A DNA stretch of 52,494 nucleotides from Coriobacteriaceae bacterium. GTDB lineage: Bacteria; Actinomycetota; Coriobacteriia; Coriobacteriales; Coriobacteriaceae. The notes below the pieces were generated by a model that was not told the DNA's origin, did not search any database, and worked only from the letters and a program-made list of their open reading frames with translations. The translations under genes and the position numbers were made by a program. The DNA lies in NCBI GenBank assembly GCA_015062655.1, contig SUUG01000012.1, forward strand, positions 1 through 52,494, read 5' to 3'. How positions within the stretch are numbered: position 1 is the first letter of the stretch; every line of letters begins with the position of its first letter. Shown in pieces: positions 42,879-52,143 of this stretch.

Positions 42879-43544
42879 TCAGAGCCGGCGCGCGCTCGCG
42901 CGGTAGCGCCCGTCCTGCCCGATCGTGTCGCGCAAAAGCCGCAGGAACGGCCCGGCGCGCTCCCAGAGGTCGGCGAGGTCGGCGTCCTCGGGATGCACGG
43001 CGCCGGGGCCGTCCGGCGCGGTCGCGGCCGCCGGGGCGTAATCGTAGAGCCGCACCGTCCCGACCATCTGCCATACCCCGTCAACGCAGGCGATCCGCTC
43101 GGCGATGACCCCCTCCCGCCAATGCCCGACACCCACGAGGTGCGGGTCGAGGACGTCGTAGCGGCGCGCGTCAGCGGTGTCCTCGAGCACGGCGACGCCC
43201 GTCGCCCGATCCTTGTCGCGGATCGAGAACCGTGAGAAGAGCTGCGTGGCCGCGACCTGCTCGAGCCGCGCGAGCGTCTCCTCGCCGACATCGCGGTGGC
43301 TGCGCGCGAGGTACTCCTCGAGGGGCGTCCCCGCCGGGCCGAAGCGGCGCTCGAACAGGAACCACTCGGTCATCGCCGCGTTCATGAGCTCGATATCGCG
43401 CGCCGTCGGCCGCGCCGCGAACACGGCGGCGGGGCGCACGATGGCCACGAACTCCTGCGCCACCGTATCGAGCCACTGGAATTTCCGCAGGGCCCACCAG
43501 AGCGCCATCTGAGAGATCTCCTGTTCAAGCACGGTCTGCCCCAT
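42879..43544 (-). CDS. Hypothetical protein
   Basis: A 221-aa, mostly soluble acidic protein that I do not recognise. The N-terminal half is helical (MALWWALRKFQWLDTVAQEFVAIVRPAAVF, IELMNAAMTEWFLFERRFG); the middle predicts beta strands (SRFSIRDKDRATGVAVLEDTADARRYDVLDP, AERIACVDGVWQMVGTVRLYDY), perhaps a small barrel. GGGGAGGG precedes ATG 43544, supporting translation. It lies 71 bp upstream of tgt and may share its transcript. Confidence 0.7.
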   Translation of the reverse strand: MGQTVLEQEISQMALWWALRKFQWLDTVAQEFVAIVRPAAVFAARPTARDIELMNAAMTEWFLFERRFGPAGTPLEEYLARSHRDVGEETLARLEQVAATQLFSRFSIRDKDRATGVAVLEDTADARRYDVLDPHLVGVGHWREGVIAERIACVDGVWQMVGTVRLYDYAPAAATAPDGPGAVHPEDADLADLWERAGPFLRLLRDTIGQDGRYRASARRL

Positions 43545-43758
43545 GACCCTCCCCTTTCAGCTCGCTTCCTTGACTGCAAGCCTACGGGAGCCGAGGGGCC
43601 GGGTGCGGGGGCGCGGGGAAGAAAAACCCGCGGCCTTACAACGGGCCGTCTTGCGCCTCAACCGGATCTGCCCGCATGTTGAACCCGAGCCGCACCGAAT
43701 CTGAAACGCCGAGATGGGAGACATGGTCATCGAGGCATTCGCTCAGACCGAACCCATG

Positions 43759-43845
43759 AAAAAGCCCGCCGGGAGCGGGTTGAACCGCCTCCCTTTTCTC
43801 ATATCCAAGAAAAGGGAGGCGGTTCAGGTCCGGGCGGGCTTTTTT
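43759..43845. terminator. Large nested bidirectional terminator hairpin
   Basis: An outer 12-bp inverted repeat, AAAAAGCCCGCC at 43759-43770 and GGCGGGCTTTTT at 43833-43844, encloses a perfect 19-bp stem at 43781-43799/43808-43826 with an eight-base loop. T-runs follow the outer stem on both strands. It lies 22 bp downstream of the BI-1 family gene. The remainder of 43545-43866 shows no gene. Confidence 0.85.
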
Positions 43846-43866
43846 GGGGGAGCGATGCGCCAGCGC

Positions 43867-44577
43867 TTAGTCGCGGCGGCCCACGATCGCGAGGATGCGG
43901 ATGAACACGTTCACGAGATCGAGCCAGATCTGCACGGCGTTGAAGACGGCCATCTTGACCGTCGCCTCGCACTGCTGGGCGCGATAGGTGTCATAGCCGA
44001 TGAAGCCGCAGAACACCAGGATCACCGCGTAGTCGAGCCAGCCCATGGCGACCCCCATGAACGAGCCCACGACGCTCACGATGATGAGGGCGAACAGCGC
44101 CGTCAGGGCGATGCCCTGCACGCGGGCGAAGAAGGCCGGGAAGGCGGCGCCCAGAAGCGTGAAGAGGGCGGCGATGAGCGCCGTGCCCACGAAGGCGTTG
44201 GCGATGCTCGGGAGGTCGTACATCGGCAAGACGAGGCCGGTCGTGAAACCGATGGAGCCGATCACGAGCGCGTAGCCGGCCAGGGCCATGCCGAAGCCCT
44301 CGCGCTTCATCCCGAGGTGCAAGACGATGATGCCGGCGAGGCTCGCGATGACGGAGCCGAGCATGATCGGGAAGTAGTTCTGGTAGACGGCCAGCAGGAA
44401 ACCGGGGGTGGCCGCCAACGCGGCGCAGGCGCCGATGACGAGGAACCCGAGCATCACGAGGCCGCCCATGATGAGGTTGTAGGCGCGGCGCGAGAGCCGG
44501 GCGCTGTGGTCGCGAGCGGGGTCGAACGGCGATATCGCCGCCTGGTCCTGGCCGGTTTCAAAGTGACGGTCGTCCAT
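43867..44577 (-). CDS. Bax inhibitor-1 (BI-1/YccA) family membrane protein
   Basis: A 236-aa protein with about seven transmembrane helices. The family's late-helix pattern is clear: MGWLDYAVILVFCGFIGYDTYRAQQ followed by FNAVQIWLDLVNVFIRILAIVGRRD, where acidic residues form the pH sensor of BI-1 calcium channels. E. coli YccA modulates FtsH; others are calcium-leak channels. The ATG 44577 has AGGAGG upstream, better than two other in-frame ATGs. Monocistronic, with a strong terminator after it. Confidence 0.93.
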   Translation of the reverse strand: MDDRHFETGQDQAAISPFDPARDHSARLSRRAYNLIMGGLVMLGFLVIGACAALAATPGFLLAVYQNYFPIMLGSVIASLAGIIVLHLGMKREGFGMALAGYALVIGSIGFTTGLVLPMYDLPSIANAFVGTALIAALFTLLGAAFPAFFARVQGIALTALFALIIVSVVGSFMGVAMGWLDYAVILVFCGFIGYDTYRAQQCEATVKMAVFNAVQIWLDLVNVFIRILAIVGRRD

Positions 44578-44659
44578 GGGTGCCTCCTGCATCCGTAAGG
44601 GTTTCAAACATTATACCCGCTCGGGGCCGTCCCAGCGCGAGCGCCCGCAAGGCGCGCCG

Positions 44660-45247
44660 TCACCGCTTCGCCGCCCGGCGCTCCTCGCGCAGGCGGGCGC
44701 GGTCGAGCGCCGCCTCGGCCGCGGAGAACCGGCAGCCGCAGTAGTGCTGGCGGTACATCCCGAGCTCGCGGGAGCGCAGCGTCGCCTCGGCGTACCAGGG
44801 GCGCCAGTCGCGGATGAGCGGCGTGAGGCCGTGGGCGGGGGCCAGGCGCTCAAGAACCTCGTTGCAGGTGTCGAAGAGCTGGTAGGGCGAGACGGCGAGC
44901 GTGGTCCCCACATGGGTGAACCCGCGCTCAGCGGCCACGCGGCAGGCCTCGGCCAGGCGCAGACCGTAGCAGGCCCGGCAGCGGCGCTCGCGGTCCCGGG
45001 CGCCGATGGGCGCGACCCCGCGCTCCCAGGCGAGGTCATCCTCGTGCGCGCGGATGAGCTCGATCCCCTCGCTCGCGCACCAGCCCTCGAGCTCATGCAG
45101 GCGCCGCTCGCGCTCGGAGAGCGGCTGGATGTTCGCGTTCGTCCAGCAGATCACGGGCTCAAGGCCCTCCTCGCGCAGGTGCCGCACGGGCTCGAGCGAG
45201 CAAGGCGCGCAGCAGGCGTGGAGCAGCAGGCGCGCTCCCCCGCTCAT
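44660..45247 (-). CDS. queH: Epoxyqueuosine reductase QueH
   Basis: QueH (DUF208) reduces epoxyqueuosine to queuosine in tRNA and replaces the unrelated QueG. The 195-aa protein has the expected Cys pattern: LLLHACCAPCSLEP (Cys12, Cys13, Cys16), ERRCRACYGLRL and YRQHYCGCRFS, which bind the iron-sulfur cluster and metal. Its ATG overlaps the stop of the GNAT gene by 4 bp, so it is translated from the same transcript as metG and the GNAT. Confidence 0.95.
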   Translation of the reverse strand: MSGGARLLLHACCAPCSLEPVRHLREEGLEPVICWTNANIQPLSERERRLHELEGWCASEGIELIRAHEDDLAWERGVAPIGARDRERRCRACYGLRLAEACRVAAERGFTHVGTTLAVSPYQLFDTCNEVLERLAPAHGLTPLIRDWRPWYAEATLRSRELGMYRQHYCGCRFSAAEAALDRARLREERRAAKR

Positions 45248-45798
45248 GAGCGGGACCTTTCCAGCGCGCGCTCGCAGGCGACGCGGACGGGGTCCCCGTC
45301 ATCTGCGCGGGCCAGGCGAAGGGAGCCGCGCTCCTCGAAGCCCTGGCGGGCGAGGAAGGAGCGCATGGCCGTGTTCCCCGGATGGGTGTCGGCGCGCAGG
45401 CTCTCGCAGCCGGCGGCCGCGGCCTCGTCGGCCGCGTAGGCGAAGAGCGCCGCCATGACGCCGCGGCCGAGCGCGCGGCGGGCCGTCGCCACCCGGTGGA
45501 TCGCGGCATAGCGCAGCTCGGCACCGTCATCGCCGGTCAGCCAGGCCACGCGCGACGCCTCGTAGTCGGCGTCCTCCTCAAAGCGCAGCGCGAGCGTCGC
45601 CGTGATCTCGCCGTCTTCAACCGCCACGCGGCAGGCGCCGAGGCGGATGTCCTCCTCGACCGTCGCCCGATCGGGGTACCCGCCCTGCCATTGGTCGATG
45701 CCGAGCTCGGCGATAGAGCGGCGGCCGTCGGCGAGCACGGCCATGACGGCAGCAAGGTCCGCAGGCTCCGCGGCGCGGAAGGTCAGCTCTGCGCCCAC
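45244..45798 (-). CDS. GNAT family N-acetyltransferase
   Basis: A 184-aa GNAT. LTFRAAEPADLAAVMAVLADG begins the fold, AAIHRVATARRALGRGVMAALFAYAADEAAAAGCESLRADT holds the acetyl-CoA loop (RxxGxG-like: RRALGRG), and NTAMRSFLARQGFEERGSL is the usual end. The substrate is unknown. The start is taken as GTG 45798, two bases after the metG stop; no strong ribosome site, so coupling to metG termination is likely. It overlaps queH by 4 bp. Confidence 0.88.
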   Translation of the reverse strand: MGAELTFRAAEPADLAAVMAVLADGRRSIAELGIDQWQGGYPDRATVEEDIRLGACRVAVEDGEITATLALRFEEDADYEASRVAWLTGDDGAELRYAAIHRVATARRALGRGVMAALFAYAADEAAAAGCESLRADTHPGNTAMRSFLARQGFEERGSLRLARADDGDPVRVACERALERSRS

Positions 45799-45799
45799 C

Positions 45800-47956
45800 T
45801 CAGTACTGGCTCTCGTGCTTGCGGAAGAAGTCGAAGCGCGGCGGCAGGGGCTTGACGGCGTGCTCGCCCGGGCACTCACCGGCGGCGCGGGTGAGCTCGT
45901 CGACGGTCTCGAGCAGGTGGTCCCAGCTGAAGAAGAGGTGCGGATCGAAGGCGAAGTGCTCGCAGATGAGGTCGCAACCCGCCGGGACGATGCCGTGCAT
46001 GAGGACCGTCGCCACACGGAGCTCGTGGAAGGCGTCGCGGAGCGCGGCGGCCATGAGCTCGTCGGAGCGGACGGGGTCCGCCTCGTTCTTCGCCGCCTTG
46101 CTCGCGTCGCTCCAACGCTTGTTGGCCTCGCGCAGGAACTCATCGCAGATACCGAGGGCGTGGTGGAGCTCGAAGGCGTGCATCGCGTGCTCGAACGCGA
46201 GGACGGCCCGCTCGGAGGCCTCGAGCACCTCAGGTGCAGCAGCGCCCGCGGGGATGCGCCCCGTGCGCACCACCGAGGCGTCACCCTCCTTGGCGGCCAC
46301 GGCGTAGAAGCAGGATCGCGCGAGGCGGTTGAACACGCCCGTGAGCATCGCGCCCTCCTTCAGGGCCGGGTCGATCACCCGCTTGTCGTCGCAGGCGCGC
46401 AGGGGCTCGCCGTCGGCGGTCTTGCCTGTGACGCGCGTGTCGAAGGCCTTGGGCGAGAAGCTCACCGGCTTCTCGCCGAGACCGAGCGAGAGCCAGTGGG
46501 CGCGCAGCTGCTCGGCGGTGTAGTGCTCGAGGAGCTCGTGGGCGAGCGGCGGCGGGGTCTCGGAGCTCGAGCTCGCCTTCTTGCCCATGTAGAGGATGTG
46601 GTAGTTGGCCGCGATCGTGCTCTGGCGCATGCCCCAGCCGAGTGCCTCCCAAAGCGCCGTCTGCGCGATGCCGTAGAAGTAGATGTTATCCTGGCCGATG
46701 AACTGGTAGACCTGGGCGTCTTCCGAGCACCACCAGTCGCGCCAGTCCAGATGGCGGGAGCGGGTCGTGCGCGGGTGCGACAGCGGGCCGTCCGCGGCGC
46801 TGAAATCGGCGAGCTCGGCGTCCGCGCGGGCCGGGCCGGCCTCCCCCTCGGCCGCCGCGGCCGCATCGCGGGCGAGGACCGTGCGCGAGAAGCTGATGGG
46901 CGCCCACAGGCTCTCCGGCCAGACCCAGCAGGTGAGCCCCTGCGTGCCCTCGAGGTCGGGCACGGGCACGCCCCAGGGGATGTTTCCGGTGATGCGGAAC
47001 GGCACGAGCGCCTTGCCGGAGCGGAAGCGCACGCCGGCGCGGGCCAACGGCTCATGGGCGGCGTCGCGCTCCTCCCAGCTCGGGAAGACGACGGAGAACG
47101 ACCCCTTGCCGTCCGGCGACTCGACGACCTCGTGCGCGGGGAGCTCAGGCCGGACCGCCTCGAAGGCGTCGCGGAACTTGACCTGGATGTGGAGCTGGGC
47201 GGGATGGAGCCACTCCGCCATGGTCTTGGTGACGACCGAGCGCACCGTCTCATCGGCCTCTCCGGCCGCCACATGGGTGCGCAGGGCCTCGAGGTGGGCC
47301 GGGAGGTCGAAGTAGAGGTTGTCGACGGGCACGAGCTCGGGGGTCTCACCGGTGAGCGCGCTTCTGGGGGCGATGAGCTCCTCGGGCTCGAACTGGTGCC
47401 CGAGGTCGCACTCGTCGGCATAGGCCTTCTCGGACTTGCAGCCCTGGATGGGGCAGCGGCCGAGCACCTGGCGGCCGTTCAGGAACTGGTTCGCCTTTGG
47501 GTCGAAGAACTGCTTCGTGGAGCGCTTGCGAAGCTCGCCGCGCTCGTGGAGGCGGCGGACGATCTCGTCGGTGACGCGCTCGTGCACGCGGACGGCCGGC
47601 TCGAGCGCGCTGCCGGCGTAGAGGTCGCAGGACACCTCGAAGCTCGCGAGATCCGCCTCCTGGCCGTCATGGTTCTCGCGGACGTAATCGCGGATCGTCC
47701 CCTCGAAACCCTCGCCCTCCCGGCGCTTGCGGAAGCCCTCCATGATAGGGGAGCCATAGCAGTCGGTGCCCGAGACGAAGATGACGTTCTCGGGACCGAG
47801 CAGGTCACGCAGGAAGCGGGCGTAGAAGTCGGCGGGTATGAAGACGCCCCCCACATGACCGAAGTGCAGGCCCTTGTTCCCGTAGGGCATGCCGGCGGTG
47901 ACGACGGCGCGCTGCGGCCAACGGGGACGCTTCGCGCGTGTGGGATGAGAGGCCAT
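45800..47956 (-). CDS. metG: Methionyl-tRNA synthetase
   Basis: A class I synthetase of 718 aa. The HIGH region is present (AGMPYGNKGLHFGHVGGVFIPAD), as are FVSGTDCYGSP, a zinc-knuckle-like CPIQGC...CDLGHQF, WPESLWAPISF and QFIGQDNIYFYGI. The KMSKS loop reads GKKASSSS, so the second Lys of the motif is missing; this is a divergent MetRS and may not be the only one in the genome. The start 47956 follows AAAGGAG by six bases. It leads metG-GNAT-queH. Confidence 0.9.
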   Translation of the reverse strand: MASHPTRAKRPRWPQRAVVTAGMPYGNKGLHFGHVGGVFIPADFYARFLRDLLGPENVIFVSGTDCYGSPIMEGFRKRREGEGFEGTIRDYVRENHDGQEADLASFEVSCDLYAGSALEPAVRVHERVTDEIVRRLHERGELRKRSTKQFFDPKANQFLNGRQVLGRCPIQGCKSEKAYADECDLGHQFEPEELIAPRSALTGETPELVPVDNLYFDLPAHLEALRTHVAAGEADETVRSVVTKTMAEWLHPAQLHIQVKFRDAFEAVRPELPAHEVVESPDGKGSFSVVFPSWEERDAAHEPLARAGVRFRSGKALVPFRITGNIPWGVPVPDLEGTQGLTCWVWPESLWAPISFSRTVLARDAAAAAEGEAGPARADAELADFSAADGPLSHPRTTRSRHLDWRDWWCSEDAQVYQFIGQDNIYFYGIAQTALWEALGWGMRQSTIAANYHILYMGKKASSSSETPPPLAHELLEHYTAEQLRAHWLSLGLGEKPVSFSPKAFDTRVTGKTADGEPLRACDDKRVIDPALKEGAMLTGVFNRLARSCFYAVAAKEGDASVVRTGRIPAGAAAPEVLEASERAVLAFEHAMHAFELHHALGICDEFLREANKRWSDASKAAKNEADPVRSDELMAAALRDAFHELRVATVLMHGIVPAGCDLICEHFAFDPHLFFSWDHLLETVDELTRAAGECPGEHAVKPLPPRFDFFRKHESQY

Positions 47957-48040
47957 GGGCGCTCCTTTCCACGGGTTCGATTCGTTCAATTCCCCCATTA
48001 TCGCACAGCGGGCAGGCGCCCCGGGGGCCGGGGCGAACCC

Positions 48041-49801
48041 TCACTTCCCGTGGCTGTTGCGCCAGATCTCGCGGCCGAGACCGAGCGCGAGCACGAGGGC
48101 GGACGCGTACCCGAGGAAGCCGATGACGGGGATGCCGAAGATCACGGGCTCGATCTTGGCGTAGTACACCACCGAGGAGCCGATGAAGAGGCCGGCGATG
48201 ACGATGGACATCGAGAGGCGGTCGATGATGCCGCCGAGGTGCTTGAGCACCTGCTCGCTGCCGATCAACTGCGTGTTCACCTTGAGCTGCCCGCGAGTGA
48301 GCATGCGGCTGGCGAGCCCCAGGTGCTCGGCGGCCTCGAGCGCGCCCGAGACGGAGCGGCGCGACCGGCACCAGGCGCGTGCGGCGCGCTCCTCGAGATG
48401 AGGCAGGCCCGCGTTGGAGCGCCGCACGTGCGCCGCGATGATGTCGACCATGTTGACCTCGGGCATGTGCTCGGCGAGCAGTCCCTCGAGGGTCACCATG
48501 CCGCGGGCGAACATGGTGACCACGCTCGGGAGCTCCACGTTGTTGCGCCGGGCGAGGCTCACGAGCGCGGTCAGGAAAGCGCCGATGTCCAGGTCTTTCA
48601 GATCGACGCTCGCGAAGTCCGCGACGATGAAGTCGAGGTCGGTGAGCAGGGCCGTGTGGTCGAGCTCGGCCACGTTCCCGCGGGAGACGGCGAAGCGCAT
48701 GAGCGCCTCCTTGAGCCGGGGCGTGTCGCCCTCGCCCACCGCGTAGATGATGTCGCCCAAGATCGCGCGGTCATGGCCCGAGATGCGACCCACCATGCCG
48801 AGGTCGATGAAGTAGACCGTGTCCCCGCGGCAGATGATGTTGCCGGCGTGCGGGTCGGCGTGGAAGAACCCGTCGTCCAAGACCTGCGTGGCGTAGTCCT
48901 CCACGATCATCGCTCCGACGTCGCGCATGTTGAGGCCGCAGGCGGCGAGGCGCTCGGGATCGTCCAGGGAGGCGCCGTCGATGTAGTCCATCACCACGAC
49001 GTGCTCGGTGCAGTGCTCCAGGTAGGGCTCGGGGCAGGAGATGCCCGGCGTGCCCGCGTGGAGGTCGTGGAACTCCTGGAGGTTTCTTGCCTCCATCAGG
49101 AAATTCGTCTCCTCGCGGAAGCTCTGCCACAGCTCCTCGACGACGCCCCTGAAGTCGATGAACTGCTCCTCTTTCATGAAGCGCGTGACGTGCCGGGCGA
49201 TGGAGCGCATGATGTCGATGTCTTGGGCCATGACCTGCTGCGCCCCGGGACGCTGCACCTTGACGGCAACGTCCTGCCCGTTCACGAGCCGCGCCCGGTG
49301 CACCTGCGCGAGCGAGGCGGACCCCAACGGCTGCTCGTCGATGGCGGTGAACACCTGGTCGAGCGGGCGGCGGTACTCCGCCTCGAGGCAGGCCCGGACC
49401 ACGGAGAACGGGACCGGCTCGACCTCCGTGCGCAGATGGGCGAGCTCGTCGCAGTAGGCCTGCGGCAGAAGCTCCGAGCGGGTCGCGAGGATCTGGCCCA
49501 TCTTCACGAACATAGGGCCGAGGTCCTCGATCAGGCTGCGCAGCCGCTCCGGGGAGAGGCCGCGCCACACTTCATAGGACCGCGCGAGGCCGAACAGCTG
49601 CCCGATGCGCTGCCGCCTGCCCACAGGCGTCAGCTGGTAGAGCTCACCGGGGCCGGCGGCGACGGGCTGCTCAGGAAAGGCGTCGCGGGCGCGCGGGCGT
49701 CGGTGCGGCGCATGGTGCGCACCCGCGGCGCCCTGCGGGGGACGCGGGGTCCCGCTCGCAGGCTCCGCCCCTGCCGCCTGATCGCGCCCGCTGGGATCCA
49801 C
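48041..49801 (-). CDS. ABC1/UbiB family atypical kinase
   Basis: A 586-aa ABC1/ADCK/UbiB protein. Hallmarks: the KxGQ motif at 100-103 (GPMFVKMGQILATRSELLP), an Ala-rich nucleotide loop (GSASLAQVHRARL), VAVKVQRPG, EETNFLMEARN, FHADPHAGNI and FIDLGMVGRI, plus two C-terminal transmembrane helices. Family members are ATPases tied to ubiquinone or lipid metabolism; the role in quinone-poor actinobacteria is unknown. The N-terminal 50 residues are disordered. The GTG 49801 start, 8 bp after the small acidic protein, is the best guess but uncertain. Confidence 0.93.
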   Translation of the reverse strand: MDPSGRDQAAGAEPASGTPRPPQGAAGAHHAPHRRPRARDAFPEQPVAAGPGELYQLTPVGRRQRIGQLFGLARSYEVWRGLSPERLRSLIEDLGPMFVKMGQILATRSELLPQAYCDELAHLRTEVEPVPFSVVRACLEAEYRRPLDQVFTAIDEQPLGSASLAQVHRARLVNGQDVAVKVQRPGAQQVMAQDIDIMRSIARHVTRFMKEEQFIDFRGVVEELWQSFREETNFLMEARNLQEFHDLHAGTPGISCPEPYLEHCTEHVVVMDYIDGASLDDPERLAACGLNMRDVGAMIVEDYATQVLDDGFFHADPHAGNIICRGDTVYFIDLGMVGRISGHDRAILGDIIYAVGEGDTPRLKEALMRFAVSRGNVAELDHTALLTDLDFIVADFASVDLKDLDIGAFLTALVSLARRNNVELPSVVTMFARGMVTLEGLLAEHMPEVNMVDIIAAHVRRSNAGLPHLEERAARAWCRSRRSVSGALEAAEHLGLASRMLTRGQLKVNTQLIGSEQVLKHLGGIIDRLSMSIVIAGLFIGSSVVYYAKIEPVIFGIPVIGFLGYASALVLALGLGREIWRNSHGK

Positions 49802-49809
49802 GTCCGGCC

Positions 49810-50286
49810 CTACTCGTCAGCGTGCTCGATGGACGGGGCGTCACCCTCGTCGGCATCGGACCCGTCGTCGGCGGCGGCTTCGGGCTCAGCGTCGCCCTCG
49901 TGCGTCTCGACGGATTCGACCTTGACGCGCACGGTCTCGACGTCCGCGTTCTCGATGATGTCGGTCAGGTGCGCGATGAGGCCGGGACGGTCGGTGGGGT
50001 CGATCGCACGGGCCCGCATGAGCACGAGCTCGTCGAGCACCTTCTCGGCGAAGCTCTCGCCCTTGGTGGAGAGCCGCTCGGTCACATCGCTGACGCGGCC
50101 GCCGGCCGCGGAGAACGCGTCGGTGACGGAGCGCGCGAAGTCCGGCACCTCGGCCTCGCCGCGGACCTGCTCGCCGCGGGCGTTGAGGTCGTCGATGGCG
50201 GCCTTGCCCTTCTCCGCCGCGATCGATGCCGCGCCGAAGCTCACGTTGATCATGCTGTTGATGATGTCCTCGAATTTGCTGGCCAT
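49810..50286 (-). CDS. Small acidic helical protein (PhaF/poly-granule-like or membrane-associated)
   Basis: A 158-aa protein of unknown function. The N-terminus (MASKFEDIINSMINVSFGAASIAAEKGKAAIDDL) forms an amphipathic helix like phasin-type or YtxH-like proteins. Helical segments follow (FAEKVLDELVLMRARAI, AHLTDIIENADVETVRVKVESV), and the last 30 residues are Asp/Glu-rich. AAGGAGG lies just before ATG 50286. It is followed within 8 bp by the ABC1/UbiB gene; phasin-like proteins and ABC1 kinases are neighbours in other bacteria, so a joint role is plausible. Confidence 0.72.
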   Translation of the reverse strand: MASKFEDIINSMINVSFGAASIAAEKGKAAIDDLNARGEQVRGEAEVPDFARSVTDAFSAAGGRVSDVTERLSTKGESFAEKVLDELVLMRARAIDPTDRPGLIAHLTDIIENADVETVRVKVESVETHEGDAEPEAAADDGSDADEGDAPSIEHADE

Positions 50287-50399
50287 GGTCCCTCCTTGGG
50301 GTTCGGTTATGCACCTCTTGTACCCGTGAGGCGCCCCGCGCGGAGGACGGGCTGGCGGCCTACATGGACTCCCCATGCGCCGCGGGCCGCCCCTCGCGC

Positions 50400-51911
50400 T
50401 CAGCGCTCGTTGTCGCTCATCGAGAAGCCGTTGGACATACCGCAGCTCGTGGTGTAGAGCACCTGGCCGAGCAGCCGCTCCGTGGCGTCCTTGAGCGCGG
50501 ACGCCATCCGCTCGTTCGCGGCGGCCAGCGCGGCCGGCACCTCCTCGGCTGCGGCGTCGGCGAGGGAGGCCGCCGTCTCCCGAAGGATCTGATGGCCGAG
50601 GGCGCCCATCTTCTGCTGATAGGACTCGACGGCGGCGGCGTTCTCATGGAAGCGGGCGTCGGCGAGCACCGCGATCAGGCGGTTCGCCCAGTAGAAGCTC
50701 TCGCTCGTCACCCGCGCGGTGGTCTCGCAGAGGTAGGCGGGCAGCTCGTCGACGTTTCCAAACAACGGAAACAGGGCGTTGAACGGGTTCGACCCGAAAG
50801 CCATCCACTGCACGGCCGAAAGCGCCTCGGGAACGCCGGGGCGCAGCTGGAGGACGGCCAGCTGCCCGTTGCGGTTGATGCCGATGGGGCGGTAGGCAAC
50901 GCGGGTGGCAGGCGTCCCCTGCCAGCCGTAGCAATCGTAGGGCGTCCCCTGGTAGTGCGCCGAGAGCACGTACTTCACGTCCTCGATCGTGAGCTTGCGC
51001 TCGGGCACCCGGCACCAGGGGATGTCGTCGGACTCGGGCGTGAAGGCCGCGCCCTCGCCGTCCCACCCATCCGAGGGGTTCAGGCAGCGCTGCATGTACC
51101 AGGCGCGCGGCGTGTTGTACACGTGGTCGGCGTCGGAGTGCGAGCCGAAGGCCTCGCGGGGGTTGAAGGTCGACCCGTCCGCGTCGAGCGTGAGGTCGAG
51201 GTGGTTCTCGGCCATCCAGGTGCGCAGATCGGCGCTGGCCATGAACTCGCGGCGCGCGCCCTCCGCGTCATCGAGGTCGAACCAATCGATCCCGAGCTGG
51301 TTGGGCATCGTCACATAGGCGTCGTCCGGTACGCGGCGGGCGATCCAATGGTGCCCGCCCACCGTCTCGAGCCACCAGATCTCGTCGACGTCCGAGAACG
51401 CGATGCCGTTCATCTCATAGGTGCCGTACTCCTCGAGGAGCGCGCCCAGGCGCTCGACGCCCTCGCGCGCCGAGGCGATGTAGGGCAGGGTCACCGTGAC
51501 GAAGTCCTCCTCGCCCAGACCGCCGCGGCGCGCGGGCACGTAGCCGGCCTCGCCCTCCGTGCCCGTCGCGGGCTGGTACCCCACGAGCGGGTCCGCCCCG
51601 AGCACGCGCTCGTTCGAGGTGATGGTCTCCGTGGCGGACATCGCGACGTTGCGCTCGTTGAAGCCGGCCGCGGCCCAGATGCCGTGACCCTCGATCGCAT
51701 CGGGGACCGAGGTGTAGCGCAGGGGGTTCGCGGGCAGCTCAAACGAGAAGTGCGAGGCGACGCTCGTGTAGGTGCGGGGCTGGTCGGCCGCAAGGACGAC
51801 CTCCATGCGCTTCGGCTCGAACTGCCCGTTCGGGGAGTCCTCGTTGCGGGCGATGATGGTCGAGCCGTCGAAGCTCGCGCGCTTGCCGATCAAGATCGTG
51901 GTGCAGGCCAT
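50400..51911 (-). CDS. C69 family dipeptidase
   Basis: A 503-aa N-terminal nucleophile peptidase of family C69 (PepD type), cleaving dipeptides. The N-terminus MACTTILIGKRASFDGSTIIARNED carries the nucleophile Cys3, exposed after processing. Further landmarks: GIWAAAGFNERNVAMSATETITSNERVLGADPLV, EEDFVTVTLPYIASAREGVERL, NGIAFSDVDEIWWLETVGGHHWIARRVPDD and RAWYMQRCLNP. No signal peptide, so cytosolic. ATG 51911 has GAGGAGG upstream. Confidence 0.94.
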   Translation of the reverse strand: MACTTILIGKRASFDGSTIIARNEDSPNGQFEPKRMEVVLAADQPRTYTSVASHFSFELPANPLRYTSVPDAIEGHGIWAAAGFNERNVAMSATETITSNERVLGADPLVGYQPATGTEGEAGYVPARRGGLGEEDFVTVTLPYIASAREGVERLGALLEEYGTYEMNGIAFSDVDEIWWLETVGGHHWIARRVPDDAYVTMPNQLGIDWFDLDDAEGARREFMASADLRTWMAENHLDLTLDADGSTFNPREAFGSHSDADHVYNTPRAWYMQRCLNPSDGWDGEGAAFTPESDDIPWCRVPERKLTIEDVKYVLSAHYQGTPYDCYGWQGTPATRVAYRPIGINRNGQLAVLQLRPGVPEALSAVQWMAFGSNPFNALFPLFGNVDELPAYLCETTARVTSESFYWANRLIAVLADARFHENAAAVESYQQKMGALGHQILRETAASLADAAAEEVPAALAAANERMASALKDATERLLGQVLYTTSCGMSNGFSMSDNER

Positions 51912-52143
51912 GGGTCCTCCTCGCTGCCCCGGGGGGCATCGGACATCGTGTTGTCTGCCAGTGTAGCGCGTCGTGCGGACACCGCGAACGGCGCCGGTGA
52001 CCGGTTGAACGTAAGGGCTTTATCTCAAAGTCCATTTCTCGACTGATGCCGTGGGGCAAAGGGGTAACATACGGATTCGACGCGCTGGATTATCGGCGCG
52101 CGGTGATCGTCGCCTCCCATGGCGGCAGAAAGAAAGGGTTAGC

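Noticed and set aside
47960..48040. A tRNA suggested by GGGTTCGATTCG
   Set aside because: No cloverleaf could be built around it; it is the short spacer between metG and the ABC1 kinase gene.
45602..50329. A 1575-aa plus-strand ORF
   Set aside because: It lies antisense to queH-region genes, metG, the ABC1 kinase and the dipeptidase. Long antisense frames are expected at this GC content; there is no ribosome site and no recognisable domain.
52048..52110. A tmRNA 5' end suggested by GGATTCGACG
   Set aside because: The match is short, no tRNA-like acceptor or tag reading frame follows, and a cold-shock gene occupies the downstream sequence.
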